Below are positions 51,458 through 60,291 of a stretch of 64,000 bases of DNA, piece after piece. Each line of letters opens with the position of its first letter. Within the stretch, counting starts at the first letter, position 1. Made by a program: the position numbers and the translations under genes. The notes beneath the pieces are model-generated. The model was given only the letters and a program-made list of their open reading frames with translations, made no database searches and was not told the origin of the DNA. The DNA comes from CAVQHY01 sp963712465. Its GTDB lineage: Bacteria > Actinomycetota > Thermoleophilia > Gaiellales > Gaiellaceae. The DNA is taken from the NCBI GenBank assembly GCA_963712465.1, contig CAVQHY010000004.1:434001-498000 (forward strand). The letters are read 5' to 3'.

Positions 51458-52894
51458 ATGGCCGTTGCCGAGCCGATTCCCGTCCGCCACCTGATCGGCG
51501 GCGAGTGGCTCGGCGACCCGGAGCTCGAGCGCGAGAATCCGGCGCGACCCGGCGAGGTGGTCGCCGCCATCCCGGTTGCCGGCCCGCAGGAGGCCGACGC
51601 GGCGATCGCCGCCGCGGAGACGGCGTTCCCGGCCTGGCGCAAGACGCCCGGGCCCGCCCGCGGAGCGATCCTGGCCAAGGCGGCCGAGATCCTCGCGGGA
51701 CGCAAGGACGAGGTTGCCCGCGACCTCACCGCCGAGGAGGGCAAGACCCTCACCGAGGCGACCGGCGAGGTGCAGCGCGCGGTCGACATCCTGCGCTTCT
51801 TCGGGGGCGAGGGCTGGCGGATCGCCGGGCAGACGCTTCCGTCGAGCGTCCCGAGCACGCATCTCTACACCGTCAAGGAGCCGCTCGGTGTCGTCGGGCT
51901 GATCACGCCCTGGAACTTCCCCATCGCGATCCCGACCTGGAAGCTGGCCCCGGCGCTTGTCGCAGGCAACGCGGTCGTCATGAAACCCGCGACGCTCGTT
52001 CCCGTCTCGGCCCAGCATCTCGCGGAATGTCTGCTCGAGGCAGGGTTGCCGGCAGGCGTGCTGAACGTCGTCCACGGCTCGGGCTCGGTCGTCGGCGATG
52101 CGCTCGTGCGCGATTCCCGCGTCTCGGCGGTGAGCTTCACGGGCTCGGTGCAGACCGGCCTCGGCATCAACACCCTGGCGAGTGCCCGGCTCGCGCGCGT
52201 TCAGCTCGAGATGGGGGGCAAGAACGCGGTCGTCGTGCTCGACGACGCCGACCCGGCCGTCGCCGCGCGGATCGCCGCGCAGGGGGGCTTCGGGCTCACC
52301 GGTCAGGCGTGCACGGCGACGAGCCGGGTGATCGCGACGCGCGCTTCGTATGACGGCTTCGTCGAGGCGCTCGTCGCCGAGGCCGGCAGCTGGCAGCCGG
52401 CGGACGGTCAAACCGAGGCCGCAAAGATGGGCCCCGTCGTCGACGGCGCCCAGCTCGAGACCGACCTCTCGTACATCGCGGCAGGCAAGGAGGAGGGAGC
52501 GACGCTCCTCACCGGCGGCGACAACGAGGGGCTCTTCCTAGAGCCGTCGGTGTTCGCGGGAGTGACGGACACGATGCGGATTGCTCGCGAGGAGATCTTC
52601 GGGCCCGTGATCGGCGTGCTCGAGGTCGCCGACCTCGACGAGGCGATCGAGCTAACGAACGACTCCGACTACGGCCTCACCGGCGGCATCGTCACGAACG
52701 ACCTCGCGGCCGCGATGCGCTTCGCCGACGAGGCTCAGGTGGGGGTCGTCAAGGTCAACCGCCCGACAGTGGGCCTGGACCTGAACGCGCCCTTCGGCGG
52801 CGTCAAGCATTCGTCGAGCGGGACGTTCCGCGAGCAGGGCATGGTCGCCGTGGACTTCTACACGCGGCTCAAGACGGTCTACCTGGGAACCTAG
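51458..52894 (+). CDS. aldehyde dehydrogenase (2-oxoglutarate semialdehyde dehydrogenase-like)
   Basis: This 478-residue NAD(P)-dependent dehydrogenase has TPWNFPIAIPTWKLAPALVA near residue 150, the cofactor motif FTGSVQTGLG near 227, the general-base Glu in LEMGGKN near 250, the catalytic Cys in GLTGQACTATSR near 285 and EEIFGPV near 380. Its spacing after a lactonase gene points to a sugar-acid pathway, where such enzymes oxidise 2-oxoglutarate semialdehyde to 2-oxoglutarate. Its stop codon shares CTAG with the convergent ABC ATPase gene. Confidence 0.87.
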   Translation: MAVAEPIPVRHLIGGEWLGDPELERENPARPGEVVAAIPVAGPQEADAAIAAAETAFPAWRKTPGPARGAILAKAAEILAGRKDEVARDLTAEEGKTLTEATGEVQRAVDILRFFGGEGWRIAGQTLPSSVPSTHLYTVKEPLGVVGLITPWNFPIAIPTWKLAPALVAGNAVVMKPATLVPVSAQHLAECLLEAGLPAGVLNVVHGSGSVVGDALVRDSRVSAVSFTGSVQTGLGINTLASARLARVQLEMGGKNAVVVLDDADPAVAARIAAQGGFGLTGQACTATSRVIATRASYDGFVEALVAEAGSWQPADGQTEAAKMGPVVDGAQLETDLSYIAAGKEEGATLLTGGDNEGLFLEPSVFAGVTDTMRIAREEIFGPVIGVLEVADLDEAIELTNDSDYGLTGGIVTNDLAAAMRFADEAQVGVVKVNRPTVGLDLNAPFGGVKHSSSGTFREQGMVAVDFYTRLKTVYLGT

Positions 52895-54021
52895 GCCGTT
52901 TCCGGCTCGAGCCGGAAGACGTCCTCGCCGGCGGCCGAGATGACCGCCTCGCCCTCCTCGGTGAAGACGTGGAGGCGGCGGGGGTCGAGCTCGAGGCGCA
53001 CCGCCTGATCGGCGGAGAGGGAGAGCGTCGGCGGCGCCAGAGCCTTGAGGACGCGATCGCCGAACTCGAGGTCGACGACCGTCTCGCCGCCGAGCGGCTC
53101 GGTCACGTAGACCGTCGCCGGCACCCCGGAGCCGTTACCCGACTCGATCCGGACGTCCTCTGGGCGGACGCCGACGAAGCACGACGCGCCGTCCGCCAGG
53201 CTCTCGCGCGCCGCCGGGTCGGACGGCGCTGCCGACACCGCAAAGTGCTGATGCTCGACGCGGAGCCCTTCCGCCGACCAGCGCGCCGTTGCCGGCAGGA
53301 AGTTCATCGGCGGCGTTCCGACGACCGTCGCGACGAAGCGGTTCGCCGGGCGGTGGTAGATGGTCTCCGGCGCGTCGATCTGCTGGATCACTCCCTCCCG
53401 CAGGATCGCGATCCGGTCGGCCATGCTCATCGCCTCGACCTGGTCGTGGGTGACGTAGACCAGCGTGCGGCCGAGCTCGCGCTGGAGGCGCTTCAGCTCC
53501 GATCGCATCTCCAGGCGCAGGAGCGCGTCGAGCGCGGAGATCGGCTCGTCGAAGAGATACGCCTTCGGGTCGCGGACGATCGCACGACCGAGCGCGACTC
53601 GCTGACGCTCGCCGCCGGAGAGCTTTCCGGGCTTGCGGTCGAGCAGATGCTCGATGTGGAGGGTCTGCGCCGTCTGGGTGACACGGGCCTTGATCTCCGC
53701 TTTCGGCACCTTGTGCTGCTTGAGCGGGAACGCGAGGTTGTTGTAGACGGTCTTGTCCGGGTAGAGCGCGAGGTTCTGGAAGACGATCGAGATGTCGCGG
53801 TCGCCGGGCCAGACGTCGGTGACGCGGTCGTCGTCGAGGTAGACGTCGCCCTCGTCGGGCGTCTCGAGGCCGACGATCGTGCGCAGCGTCGTCGTCTTGC
53901 CCGCGCCCGGCGGGCCGAGGATCGCGAAGAACTCCCCGTCGGCGACGTCGAACGACACGCCGTCGAGCGCCGTGACCGCGCCGAAGCGCTTCGTGACGTT
54001 GTCGACTCTGATCCGTGCCAC
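52891..54021 (-). CDS. sugar ABC transporter ATP-binding protein (MalK type, 1)
   Basis: This 376-residue ATPase has the Walker A variant GPPGAGKTTTLRT near residue 37, signature LSGGERQRVALGRA, Walker B AYLFDEPISALDA, switch His in VYVTHDQVEAMS and a C-terminal TOBE/OB domain (FVGVRPEDVRIE). It powers uptake with the two permeases encoded upstream. It is the last gene of the operon. The presence of a second, different ATPase directly upstream is typical of transporters such as GlpST and suggests a heterodimeric ATPase. Confidence 0.92.
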   Translation of the reverse strand: MARIRVDNVTKRFGAVTALDGVSFDVADGEFFAILGPPGAGKTTTLRTIVGLETPDEGDVYLDDDRVTDVWPGDRDISIVFQNLALYPDKTVYNNLAFPLKQHKVPKAEIKARVTQTAQTLHIEHLLDRKPGKLSGGERQRVALGRAIVRDPKAYLFDEPISALDALLRLEMRSELKRLQRELGRTLVYVTHDQVEAMSMADRIAILREGVIQQIDAPETIYHRPANRFVATVVGTPPMNFLPATARWSAEGLRVEHQHFAVSAAPSDPAARESLADGASCFVGVRPEDVRIESGNGSGVPATVYVTEPLGGETVVDLEFGDRVLKALAPPTLSLSADQAVRLELDPRRLHVFTEEGEAVISAAGEDVFRLEPETA

Positions 54022-54030
54022 GGCTCTCGC

Positions 54031-55140
54031 CTACCTCAGCGCCAGGCCGGTCGTGTCGTCGAAGAGATGCACGGCCGACAGGTCGAAGGCCAGCCCGACG
54101 TTGTCGCCGATCCGCGGCCGATCGCCCGGCGCGGCGACGGCGCGGAGATCCTGCCCCTCGTGGGAGAGGTGGATGATGTCCTTCGGACCGAGCGGCTCGA
54201 CGAGGGCGACCGTGGCCGGAATCGTCGCCTCGGCGGAGCCAGGGGCGACGAGCCGGATGCGCTCGGGGCGGATCGACAGCGTGAGCCCGCCGCCGGTGTC
54301 GGCACGCCCTTCGATCGCCGCCCTGCGGTCGGAGACGTCGATCGTGGCGCCGTCGCCGCCGCCGACGGCGACGACGGTGGTCCCGTTTCGTTGCTCGTGG
54401 CGCGCGGGCAGGAAGTTGTTCAGAACCGACCCGATGAAGTTCGCGACGAAGCGGTTCGCCGGCCTGTTGTAGAGCTCGTCGGGCGTGGCGTACTGCTGGA
54501 GCACGCCGAGGTGGATGACGGCGATCTTGTCCGCCATGCCCATCGCCTCCACCTGGTCGTGCGTGACGTAGACCATCGTCTGGCCGATCTCGTGCTGGAT
54601 CCGCTTGAGCTCCGCGCGCATGTACGCGCGGAACGCCGCGTCGAGGTTCGAGAACGGCTCGTCGAGGAGGAAGATCGCCGGCCTGACGATCATCGACCGC
54701 CCGAGCGCGACCTTCTGCAGGTCGTTGACGGACAGGCGCGCGGCGCGACGGTCGAGCGCCCCCGAGAGCCCGACCGTCTCGGCAACCGACTTGACCTCGC
54801 GGTCGAGCTCGGCGTCCGAGGGACTGGGCTTGCGCACACGCAGACCGAACGCGAGGTTCTCGTACACCGTCATGTGCGTGAAGATCGCGTAGTTCTGGAA
54901 GACGAAGCCGACGTTGCGCTTCCCCGGCGGGAGCTTCGAGATCGGGGTGTCGTCGAAGTAGATCTCACCGCTCGTCGGTTTCTCCAGGCCCGAGATCATG
55001 TTCATCGTCGTCGTCTTGCCGCAGCCCGACGGGCCGAGCAGCGCGAGGAACGACCCGTGCTCCGAGACGAGGTTCAGGCCTTCGACGGCCTTGAGGTCAC
55101 CGAAGTGCTTGGTCAGGTTGTCGAGCTTGATGTCGGCCAT
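54031..55140 (-). CDS. sugar ABC transporter ATP-binding protein (MalK type, 2)
   Basis: This 369-residue ATPase has Walker A GPSGCGKTTTMNM near residue 38, Walker B IFLLDEPFSNLDA, switch His in VYVTHDQVEAMG and a TOBE domain (LSIRPERIRLV). The signature motif is degenerate: the position expected to read LSGGQ is LSVNDLQKVALGR. It could therefore be the weaker half-site of a heterodimeric ATPase with the protein at 52891. The gene is separated from the upstream permease gene by the 168-bp mobile element. Confidence 0.9.
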   Translation of the reverse strand: MADIKLDNLTKHFGDLKAVEGLNLVSEHGSFLALLGPSGCGKTTTMNMISGLEKPTSGEIYFDDTPISKLPPGKRNVGFVFQNYAIFTHMTVYENLAFGLRVRKPSPSDAELDREVKSVAETVGLSGALDRRAARLSVNDLQKVALGRSMIVRPAIFLLDEPFSNLDAAFRAYMRAELKRIQHEIGQTMVYVTHDQVEAMGMADKIAVIHLGVLQQYATPDELYNRPANRFVANFIGSVLNNFLPARHEQRNGTTVVAVGGGDGATIDVSDRRAAIEGRADTGGGLTLSIRPERIRLVAPGSAEATIPATVALVEPLGPKDIIHLSHEGQDLRAVAAPGDRPRIGDNVGLAFDLSAVHLFDDTTGLALR

Positions 55141-55143
55141 CGA

Positions 55144-55311
55144 CTAGTGCTCCGTCCCGGAAGTCGCTTGATGCTTCTGGCGCGTGAAAAGCAAGTCGAG
55201 CAAGGACGCAGGGAGCTCCGATATGCAGACATATCGGAGCGACTGAGGACGCGGCCCGGCGCCGCTTTGCAGCCGCCCAGAGCGCGAGTGACTTCCGGGA
55301 TGGAGCACTAG
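55144..55311 (-). mobile_element. 168-bp MITE-like element, copy 2
   Basis: Same length and CTAG borders (55144-55147, 55308-55311) as copy 1, in the opposite orientation. In the central stem copy 1 has GCCCCGATATG/CATATCGGGGC while this copy has GCTCCGATATG/CATATCGGAGC, a paired change that keeps the hairpin. It interrupts the transporter operon between permease and ATPase, and its border CTAG supplies the permease stop. Confidence 0.85.
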
Positions 55312-56240
55312 CGCTTGATCGCACCGAAGGTCAGCCCGCGGACGAGGTAGCGCTGGATCGAAAGTCCGAAGATCGCGGGGGGGAGGATGAGGATGATTGC
55401 CAGCGCGGCCTGGAGGCCGTACTCGTTGCCCGACGCGCCGCCCTGGAGGGACTGGAGGTAGACGGGCGCGGTGTTGCCCGTGTCCTGGGTCATCACCTTG
55501 GCGATCAGGAAGTCCGACCAGTTGAGGATGAACACGAAGAGCGCCGTGGCGGCCAGCCCGCCCTTCACCTGCGGTAGCACGGCCTTGAAGAACGCGCCCC
55601 ACTGCGTGCAGCCGTCGACGATCGCCGCCTCGGCGATCTCGCGCGGGACCTCCTGGAAGAAGCTTCGCATCAGCCAGACGACGAACGTGAACGTGACGGC
55701 TCCGTAGATGATGATCAGGCCCAGGTGCGTGTTCCAGAGGCCGATCTCGACCCACATGAAGAGGAGCGGGATGACGATCGCCACCGGCGGGAACATCCGC
55801 AGCTGGAGGATCTGGAAGGGCAGCTGACGGCCTCCGGCCCGGAAGCGTGCGATCCCGTAGGCGGTGAAGATCCCGACGACGAGCGCGAGCAGCGTTCCGC
55901 CCACCGCTGCGATGATCGAGTTCTTGAGCGGCCCGAGCGCGGAGCGCGAGCGTGCGGTCGCGAACACGCTCTCCTCCGGATCCTTGAGGCCGAGGATGTC
56001 CTCGTAGTTGGAGATCGTCGGGTTCTCGGGCCACCAGATCACCTGCCCGGGCGGGTTCCACTCCGGCCGCGGCTTGAACGACATCGTCACGACCCAGTAG
56101 AGCGGGAACGCGAAGAACGCCGCGATCACCACGATCGTCAACACCTTCAGGAACGGCCGGATCTTCGGCCAGGTCGTCCCGCCGGCGTCGGCGGCGAAGC
56201 GGGCGCGCTGCGGCTCGGTTGCGATCGGCGCAGTCGTCAT
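55308..56240 (-). CDS. sugar ABC transporter permease (MalG type)
   Basis: This 310-residue protein has six membrane helices and the inner-membrane EAA loop REIAEAAIVDGCTQWGAFFK near residue 210, which contacts the ATPase. Helix one is VLTIVVIAAFFAFPLYWVVT. The ATG overlaps the stop of the MalF-type gene, so the two permeases are coupled. The stop codon is the TAG of the CTAG bordering the mobile element, so the insertion has not altered the protein end by more than a codon or so. Confidence 0.92.
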   Translation of the reverse strand: MTTAPIATEPQRARFAADAGGTTWPKIRPFLKVLTIVVIAAFFAFPLYWVVTMSFKPRPEWNPPGQVIWWPENPTISNYEDILGLKDPEESVFATARSRSALGPLKNSIIAAVGGTLLALVVGIFTAYGIARFRAGGRQLPFQILQLRMFPPVAIVIPLLFMWVEIGLWNTHLGLIIIYGAVTFTFVVWLMRSFFQEVPREIAEAAIVDGCTQWGAFFKAVLPQVKGGLAATALFVFILNWSDFLIAKVMTQDTGNTAPVYLQSLQGGASGNEYGLQAALAIILILPPAIFGLSIQRYLVRGLTFGAIKR

Positions 56241-57277
56241 CAGATGCGCGCCTCCGCCTCGATCGCGTCCTCGACGCGGGGGCCGGCGCCCTCGGCGGGC
56301 TGCTCGGCCGTCGTGAGCTCCTCGAGGGTCTCCTCCTGGGCACGCTCGATCGGCCGGATCGCCCAGAAGCCGACGATCGAGACGAAGATGAGGACGAGGA
56401 TCGCGACCGAGCTCGCGTAGCCCCAGCGCGTGTTCTCCGCCGTCTCGTCGAAGAGGTAGATGGAGATGTTCGTGGTCGCCTCGCCCGGCCCGCCGCGGGT
56501 GAGCAGGTAGATCGGGTCGAACATCTTGAACGCCTCGATCGCGCGGATGATGATCGCGATCAGGAGGATCGGCTTCATCATCGGCAGGATCAGGTAGCGC
56601 AGCTGGTGCCAGAAGCCGGCGCCGAGAATCTTGGCCTGGTTCATCTGGTCCTCGGGCAGGGCCGCGAGGCCCGAGAGGAAGATGAGGAACATGAGGGGCG
56701 TCCACTGCCAGACGTCCACCGTCATCACGGACCAGATCGCGAGGTCGGAGTTCTGGAGCCACTCGACCGTCACGGTCTTGCCCGAGATCGCCGACAGGAT
56801 GCCGTTCACCGGGCCGTCGAGCTGGTAGAGCATGAAGAAGATGAAGCCCGACACGGCCGGGACGACCATCATCGGCAGGAGGAAGAAGACGAAGACGATC
56901 CCGCGCCCCCGGAAGTTCTTGACCAGTAGGAGCGCGAGCGCGAAGCCAAGGACGAACTCGACGGCGACGCAGACGACCGTGATCAGCACGGTCTTCCACA
57001 TCGCGCTCCAGAAGGTCTGGCTGGTCAGCGCCTCCCAGTAGCCCTCGAACCAGTGCCAGTACTCGTACGCGTGCCAGAAGTCGACTCCCGTCGTCGGCGA
57101 CCAGCTGGTGAAGCCGATGTAGATGGCGATCGCCGCCGGGAACAGGACGATGAACGCCATGAGCAGCTGGCCGGGGGCGACCAGAAGCCCTCCGGCCCCC
57201 TTCTCCGACCTGCCGCCGAAACCCGGCAGGCGCCTGGGCGCCTGCCGGGTTTCGAGTTCGCTCGTATGAGCCTCCAC
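56240..57277 (-). CDS. sugar ABC transporter permease (MalF type)
   Basis: This 345-residue protein has six membrane helices (first at about residues 35-55, LLMAFIVLFPAAIAIYIGFT) and the EAA-like loop LPEDQMNQAKILGAGFWHQL near residue 215. The GTG at 57277 follows the binding-protein stop by 17 bp. The first codons (HTSELETRQAPRRLPGFGG) are encoded by a 38-bp palindrome, so an internal ATG (MAFIV) downstream of the hairpin is a possible alternative start. The C terminus is an acidic cytoplasmic tail. Confidence 0.9.
   Translation of the reverse strand: MEAHTSELETRQAPRRLPGFGGRSEKGAGGLLVAPGQLLMAFIVLFPAAIAIYIGFTSWSPTTGVDFWHAYEYWHWFEGYWEALTSQTFWSAMWKTVLITVVCVAVEFVLGFALALLLVKNFRGRGIVFVFFLLPMMVVPAVSGFIFFMLYQLDGPVNGILSAISGKTVTVEWLQNSDLAIWSVMTVDVWQWTPLMFLIFLSGLAALPEDQMNQAKILGAGFWHQLRYLILPMMKPILLIAIIIRAIEAFKMFDPIYLLTRGGPGEATTNISIYLFDETAENTRWGYASSVAILVLIFVSIVGFWAIRPIERAQEETLEELTTAEQPAEGAGPRVEDAIEAEARI
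57217..57254. repeat. 38-bp near-perfect palindrome inside the permease 5' end
   Basis: Two 18-base arms (CGAAACCCGGCAGGCGCC at 57217-57234 and its complement at 57237-57254) are separated only by TG. It lies 41 bp downstream of the binding-protein stop in the operon direction, where it could stabilise the binding-protein transcript and lower permease expression. Confidence 0.75.
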
Positions 57278-57294
57278 CGTGCCTGCGTACCCGC

Positions 57295-59088
57295 TTAGCT
57301 GACGGTGGTCGAGACGTCCTCCACGGGCAGCTGCTCGCCGGGTGAGTCGGTCACCGTCGGGAACGACGCCTTCAGCGTCTGCAGGGCCTCGACCTGGAGC
57401 TCGACGCCGCTCTCCTCGGTGATCTTGTTCCAGCGGTCCTCGAGGGCCTTCGCGGCCTTCTCTGGGGTCTGCTGGTTCGTGAGCACCTTCTGGAGCTCCT
57501 CGGACAGCGAGTCGCGGTAGGCGCCGCCGCCCTTGAGCGTGATCGGCGGTGCAGTCCGCGGAATGATGTTCGCGAACTGACCCAACGGCTCTGGCTTGTA
57601 GGACTGCGCCACGTACGGATCGTCGAGCGAGTAGTAGTGGTGCGGGTCCTGGTAACCGCCGGGGTTGAACGTCAGCCACGTGTAGACGCGCGCGCCGCCC
57701 AGCCACTGGAGGAAGAGGTACGCCGCCTCGTGATGGGAGGGATCGGCAAAGGCGTTCACGCTGTAGCTGATGTTGTAGAAGATCACCGGCCGACGGATGA
57801 GAACGCCGTCGACGACGCGACCCGGGGTAACGTCGCTCTTGATGTACTGGCCGACGTTGGCCGTGTCGAGGTCGGGGTTGCCGGGGACGAGCTTCGTCTG
57901 GTTCGGGAACGAGCCGCCCATGAAGCCGTTGCCCGCGCCCATGAGCTGGTACTGCGCGAACCAGTCCTTCTCCAGCGCCCCGGGCTCGTGGTACTCGAGC
58001 GACTTCAGGAGCTCGGCGAACGCGCGGACGCCGACCTCGTTGTTGACGTTGGCCGAGCCGTCGTCGTTGAAGTAGATCATGTTCGGGTTTGCGCCCGAAA
58101 CGAACCGCTCGTTGAACTTCACCGCTCCCCAGAACGGCGCGAGCGTGTTCACGTCGCCGTAGAGCTTCTGATCCTTGCGCGTGAAGAACTCGGCCACCTG
58201 GTCGTGGTCTTCCCACGTGAGCGGGAACTCGAGCGGCCGGCCGTACTTGTCCTCGAACGCCGTCTGCTCCTCCGGGCTCTCCAGCAGGTCGCTCCGGTAG
58301 TAGTACGGCTGCGTGTCGTTGTCGGCCGCGACCGCATAGGTCGTGCCCTTGTACTTGGTGAACAGGTTCACGGTCGGCTCGCCGCCCGCATACCCGTACG
58401 TCGGATCGTTCCAGCTCGGCTGGTACGTGTTGACGTAGTCGTCGATCGGCAGCAGGAGACCGGCCTCCGCGAAGTCGCCGATCTCCTCGATCGCCGTCGT
58501 GACGAGGTCGAAGCTGCCGTTCTTGGTCGAGGCGTTGCGCAGGTTCTCCTGGTACTCGGAGGCCGGCTCGGTCTCGACGAACTCGATCTTGATACCGGTC
58601 TCCTCTTCGAACAGCGCCACGTGCGAGATCGCGCCTTCCGGGAAGGCCTTCTCGAACTGCGGCCGGGCGAAGTTGAGCACCTGGACGACGAGCTTGTCCG
58701 GGGCGGTGCCGTCCTGCACGAGCTTACGAAGGCCCGCGATCGCGCGACCCTCCTCGGAGTCGTACGGGTACTGGTAGCGCTCAGCGCCGGGCCAGCCGAC
58801 GGGGCCGCCGTACATGCCGTCGGCGAGGCCTTCCTTGAGCGGCGCCTCCTCGCCCGACGGGGCGGCGCTGGTCGTTGCCGCTTCCGACGCGGCGGGCGGC
58901 GGCTCGGCGGGCGGGGCGGGCGGTGCCGCCTCCTCGTTGTCTCCGCCGCCACACGCGGCGAGCAGGAGCCCGAAGCTCGTCGCGCCGGCGCCGGCGACGA
59001 AGCCCTTGCGGCTCAGCGGCTTGCTCAGAAGCTCCTCGCCGGGAAGCGCGTCCTTCATGCGCCCCAGCTTCCCCTTCTTCTCCTTCAT
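57295..59088 (-). CDS. lipoprotein sugar-binding protein of the ABC transporter
   Basis: This 597-residue extracellular solute-binding protein has a lipobox (LLLAACGGG near residue 50), a Pro/Ala-rich linker (APPAPPAEPPPAASE) and a type I binding fold (EEETGIKIEFVETEPASEYQ, NVNNEVGVRAFAELLKSLEY). It is longer than typical maltose-binding proteins of about 400 residues. Its long mature domain and the two-ATPase operon recall the rhizobial glycerol transporter GlpSTPQV, but neighbouring sugar-acid genes argue for a sugar. ATG at 59088 is set by GAGGAGG; an earlier start lacks this. Confidence 0.88.
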   Translation of the reverse strand: MKEKKGKLGRMKDALPGEELLSKPLSRKGFVAGAGATSFGLLLAACGGGDNEEAAPPAPPAEPPPAASEAATTSAAPSGEEAPLKEGLADGMYGGPVGWPGAERYQYPYDSEEGRAIAGLRKLVQDGTAPDKLVVQVLNFARPQFEKAFPEGAISHVALFEEETGIKIEFVETEPASEYQENLRNASTKNGSFDLVTTAIEEIGDFAEAGLLLPIDDYVNTYQPSWNDPTYGYAGGEPTVNLFTKYKGTTYAVAADNDTQPYYYRSDLLESPEEQTAFEDKYGRPLEFPLTWEDHDQVAEFFTRKDQKLYGDVNTLAPFWGAVKFNERFVSGANPNMIYFNDDGSANVNNEVGVRAFAELLKSLEYHEPGALEKDWFAQYQLMGAGNGFMGGSFPNQTKLVPGNPDLDTANVGQYIKSDVTPGRVVDGVLIRRPVIFYNISYSVNAFADPSHHEAAYLFLQWLGGARVYTWLTFNPGGYQDPHHYYSLDDPYVAQSYKPEPLGQFANIIPRTAPPITLKGGGAYRDSLSEELQKVLTNQQTPEKAAKALEDRWNKITEESGVELQVEALQTLKASFPTVTDSPGEQLPVEDVSTTVS

Positions 59089-59336
59089 GCGTCCTCCTCG
59101 ATCAAAAGGGAGTGGCCCACACGACACGCGAGGGCAACTCTATTCGTCTAGACCGGATGCTGCTCGAGCGGTTCCCGGCCGCACCGCCGGCCTGCGAGTG
59201 GTGCCCTCGCGACTTCTCGAACGTCTCTCTCATCCACCTCCTCATGTGAACACCGGTGAGCTGTCGCCGGCCACCCCCGAGGCTCCGGCGCCTGGCCTTG
59301 CTGGTTTGAAACGCACGAATACCATGTCGAAGCGAT

Positions 59337-59352
59337 CCGCTCCGAACAGCGG
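59337..59352. promoter_or_regulatory. candidate FadR-type operator, site 1
   Basis: CCGCTCCGAACAGCGG is an inverted repeat (CCGCT/AGCGG) around CCGAAC. It shares TCCGAACAG with the sites at 59469 and 60292. Confidence 0.45.
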
Positions 59353-59468
59353 AGAGGATGGCCACGTATAACAGGGTCTTCCTGCTTTGTCTAGCCGCAT
59401 GGAGTCGGGGGTCCAGGAGAGTTTGACGTGCCGCTGCGCCAGTTGTTAGCGTCCTCGCGCCGCGAGCA

Positions 59469-59481
59469 GTTCCGAACAGTG
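59469..59481. promoter_or_regulatory. candidate FadR-type operator, site 2
   Basis: GTTCCGAACAGTG lies five bases upstream of the GTG start of the regulator gene, a position suited to autoregulation. Confidence 0.45.
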
Positions 59482-59486
59482 ATCCA

Positions 59487-60230
59487 GTGAGCAACCCCGT
59501 CAAGCCGGTTCGCCGCGAGAACGTCCCCTCGACGATCGCCTCTCGACTGCGACGGCAGATCGCTCAGGGTGAGCTCTCGCCCGGCGACCAGCTTCCGGGG
59601 AACCGCGAGCTGGCCGCCATGTACTCGGTCAGCGTCGGCTCGGTCCGCGAAGCGATCAGCATGCTGATCAGCCAGGGGATCGTCGAGACGCGGGCCGGGC
59701 GAGGAACGTACGTCGTCAGCGGGGACGACACGACGGGGTCGGCGGCCACCGTGGGGGTGCCTCTCCGTCGCCGGGAGGCGGAGGAGCTGATCGAGGCCCG
59801 TGAGGTGATCGAGGTGCAGGTCGCCGCGCTGGCTGCCGAGCGCGCCACCCCCCGGCAGATCGAGAAGCTCCGGCGCTGCGTCGAGCAGATGGACGCAGCC
59901 TCGGGAAACGCCGAGGACTATCCGGACGCCGACGTCGAGTTTCACCTCGCGCTCGCCGAGGCTGCCGGAAACCGCTACCTCTTCAAGGCCATGACGGACA
60001 TCCGCGCGCTGCTGAAGACCGACATGGAGCTCGGCGCCGAGGCTGCGATCCGGCGCTTCGGCGACCTGCGCCTGTCTGTCGAGGGCCACCGGGGTCTCGT
60101 CGACGCGATCGAGGCGCAGGACTCCGGGGCGGCACGAGAGCGCGTGTCGGCCATCGTCCTGCGCAACCGGGAGTTCGTCCTGGGGCTCTACGCGCTGGCG
60201 CCCGGCGAGGCCTCGGCTGCCGCACCCTGA
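59487..60230 (+). CDS. GntR/FadR-family transcriptional regulator
   Basis: This 247-residue regulator has a GntR winged helix (STIASRLRRQIAQGELSPGDQLPGNRELAAMYSVS, then SVREAISMLISQGIVETRAGRGTYV) and an FCD effector domain with the usual metal-binding pattern (DADVEFHLALAEAAGNRYLF and VEGHRGLVDAIEAQD). It is divergent from the ABC transporter and precedes the sugar-acid operon, so it probably represses both until a sugar acid binds. The start is a GTG directly after operator-like site 2. Confidence 0.9.
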   Translation: MSNPVKPVRRENVPSTIASRLRRQIAQGELSPGDQLPGNRELAAMYSVSVGSVREAISMLISQGIVETRAGRGTYVVSGDDTTGSAATVGVPLRRREAEELIEAREVIEVQVAALAAERATPRQIEKLRRCVEQMDAASGNAEDYPDADVEFHLALAEAAGNRYLFKAMTDIRALLKTDMELGAEAAIRRFGDLRLSVEGHRGLVDAIEAQDSGAARERVSAIVLRNREFVLGLYALAPGEASAAAP

Positions 60231-60291
60231 GCGGCGTCCGGCCGCGTTGACGCCGTGACGACGAGGCGGTAGCGTGCCCGTCCGTGCGCGT

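Larger units (their letters stand above)
59089..59486. other. divergent regulatory region between transporter and FadR-type regulator
   Basis: These 398 bases hold no gene. They should contain promoters for the transporter operon and the regulator gene. Two copies of the motif TCCGAACAGYG lie here (59341 and 59471); otherwise I see no strong hairpin. Confidence 0.6.
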
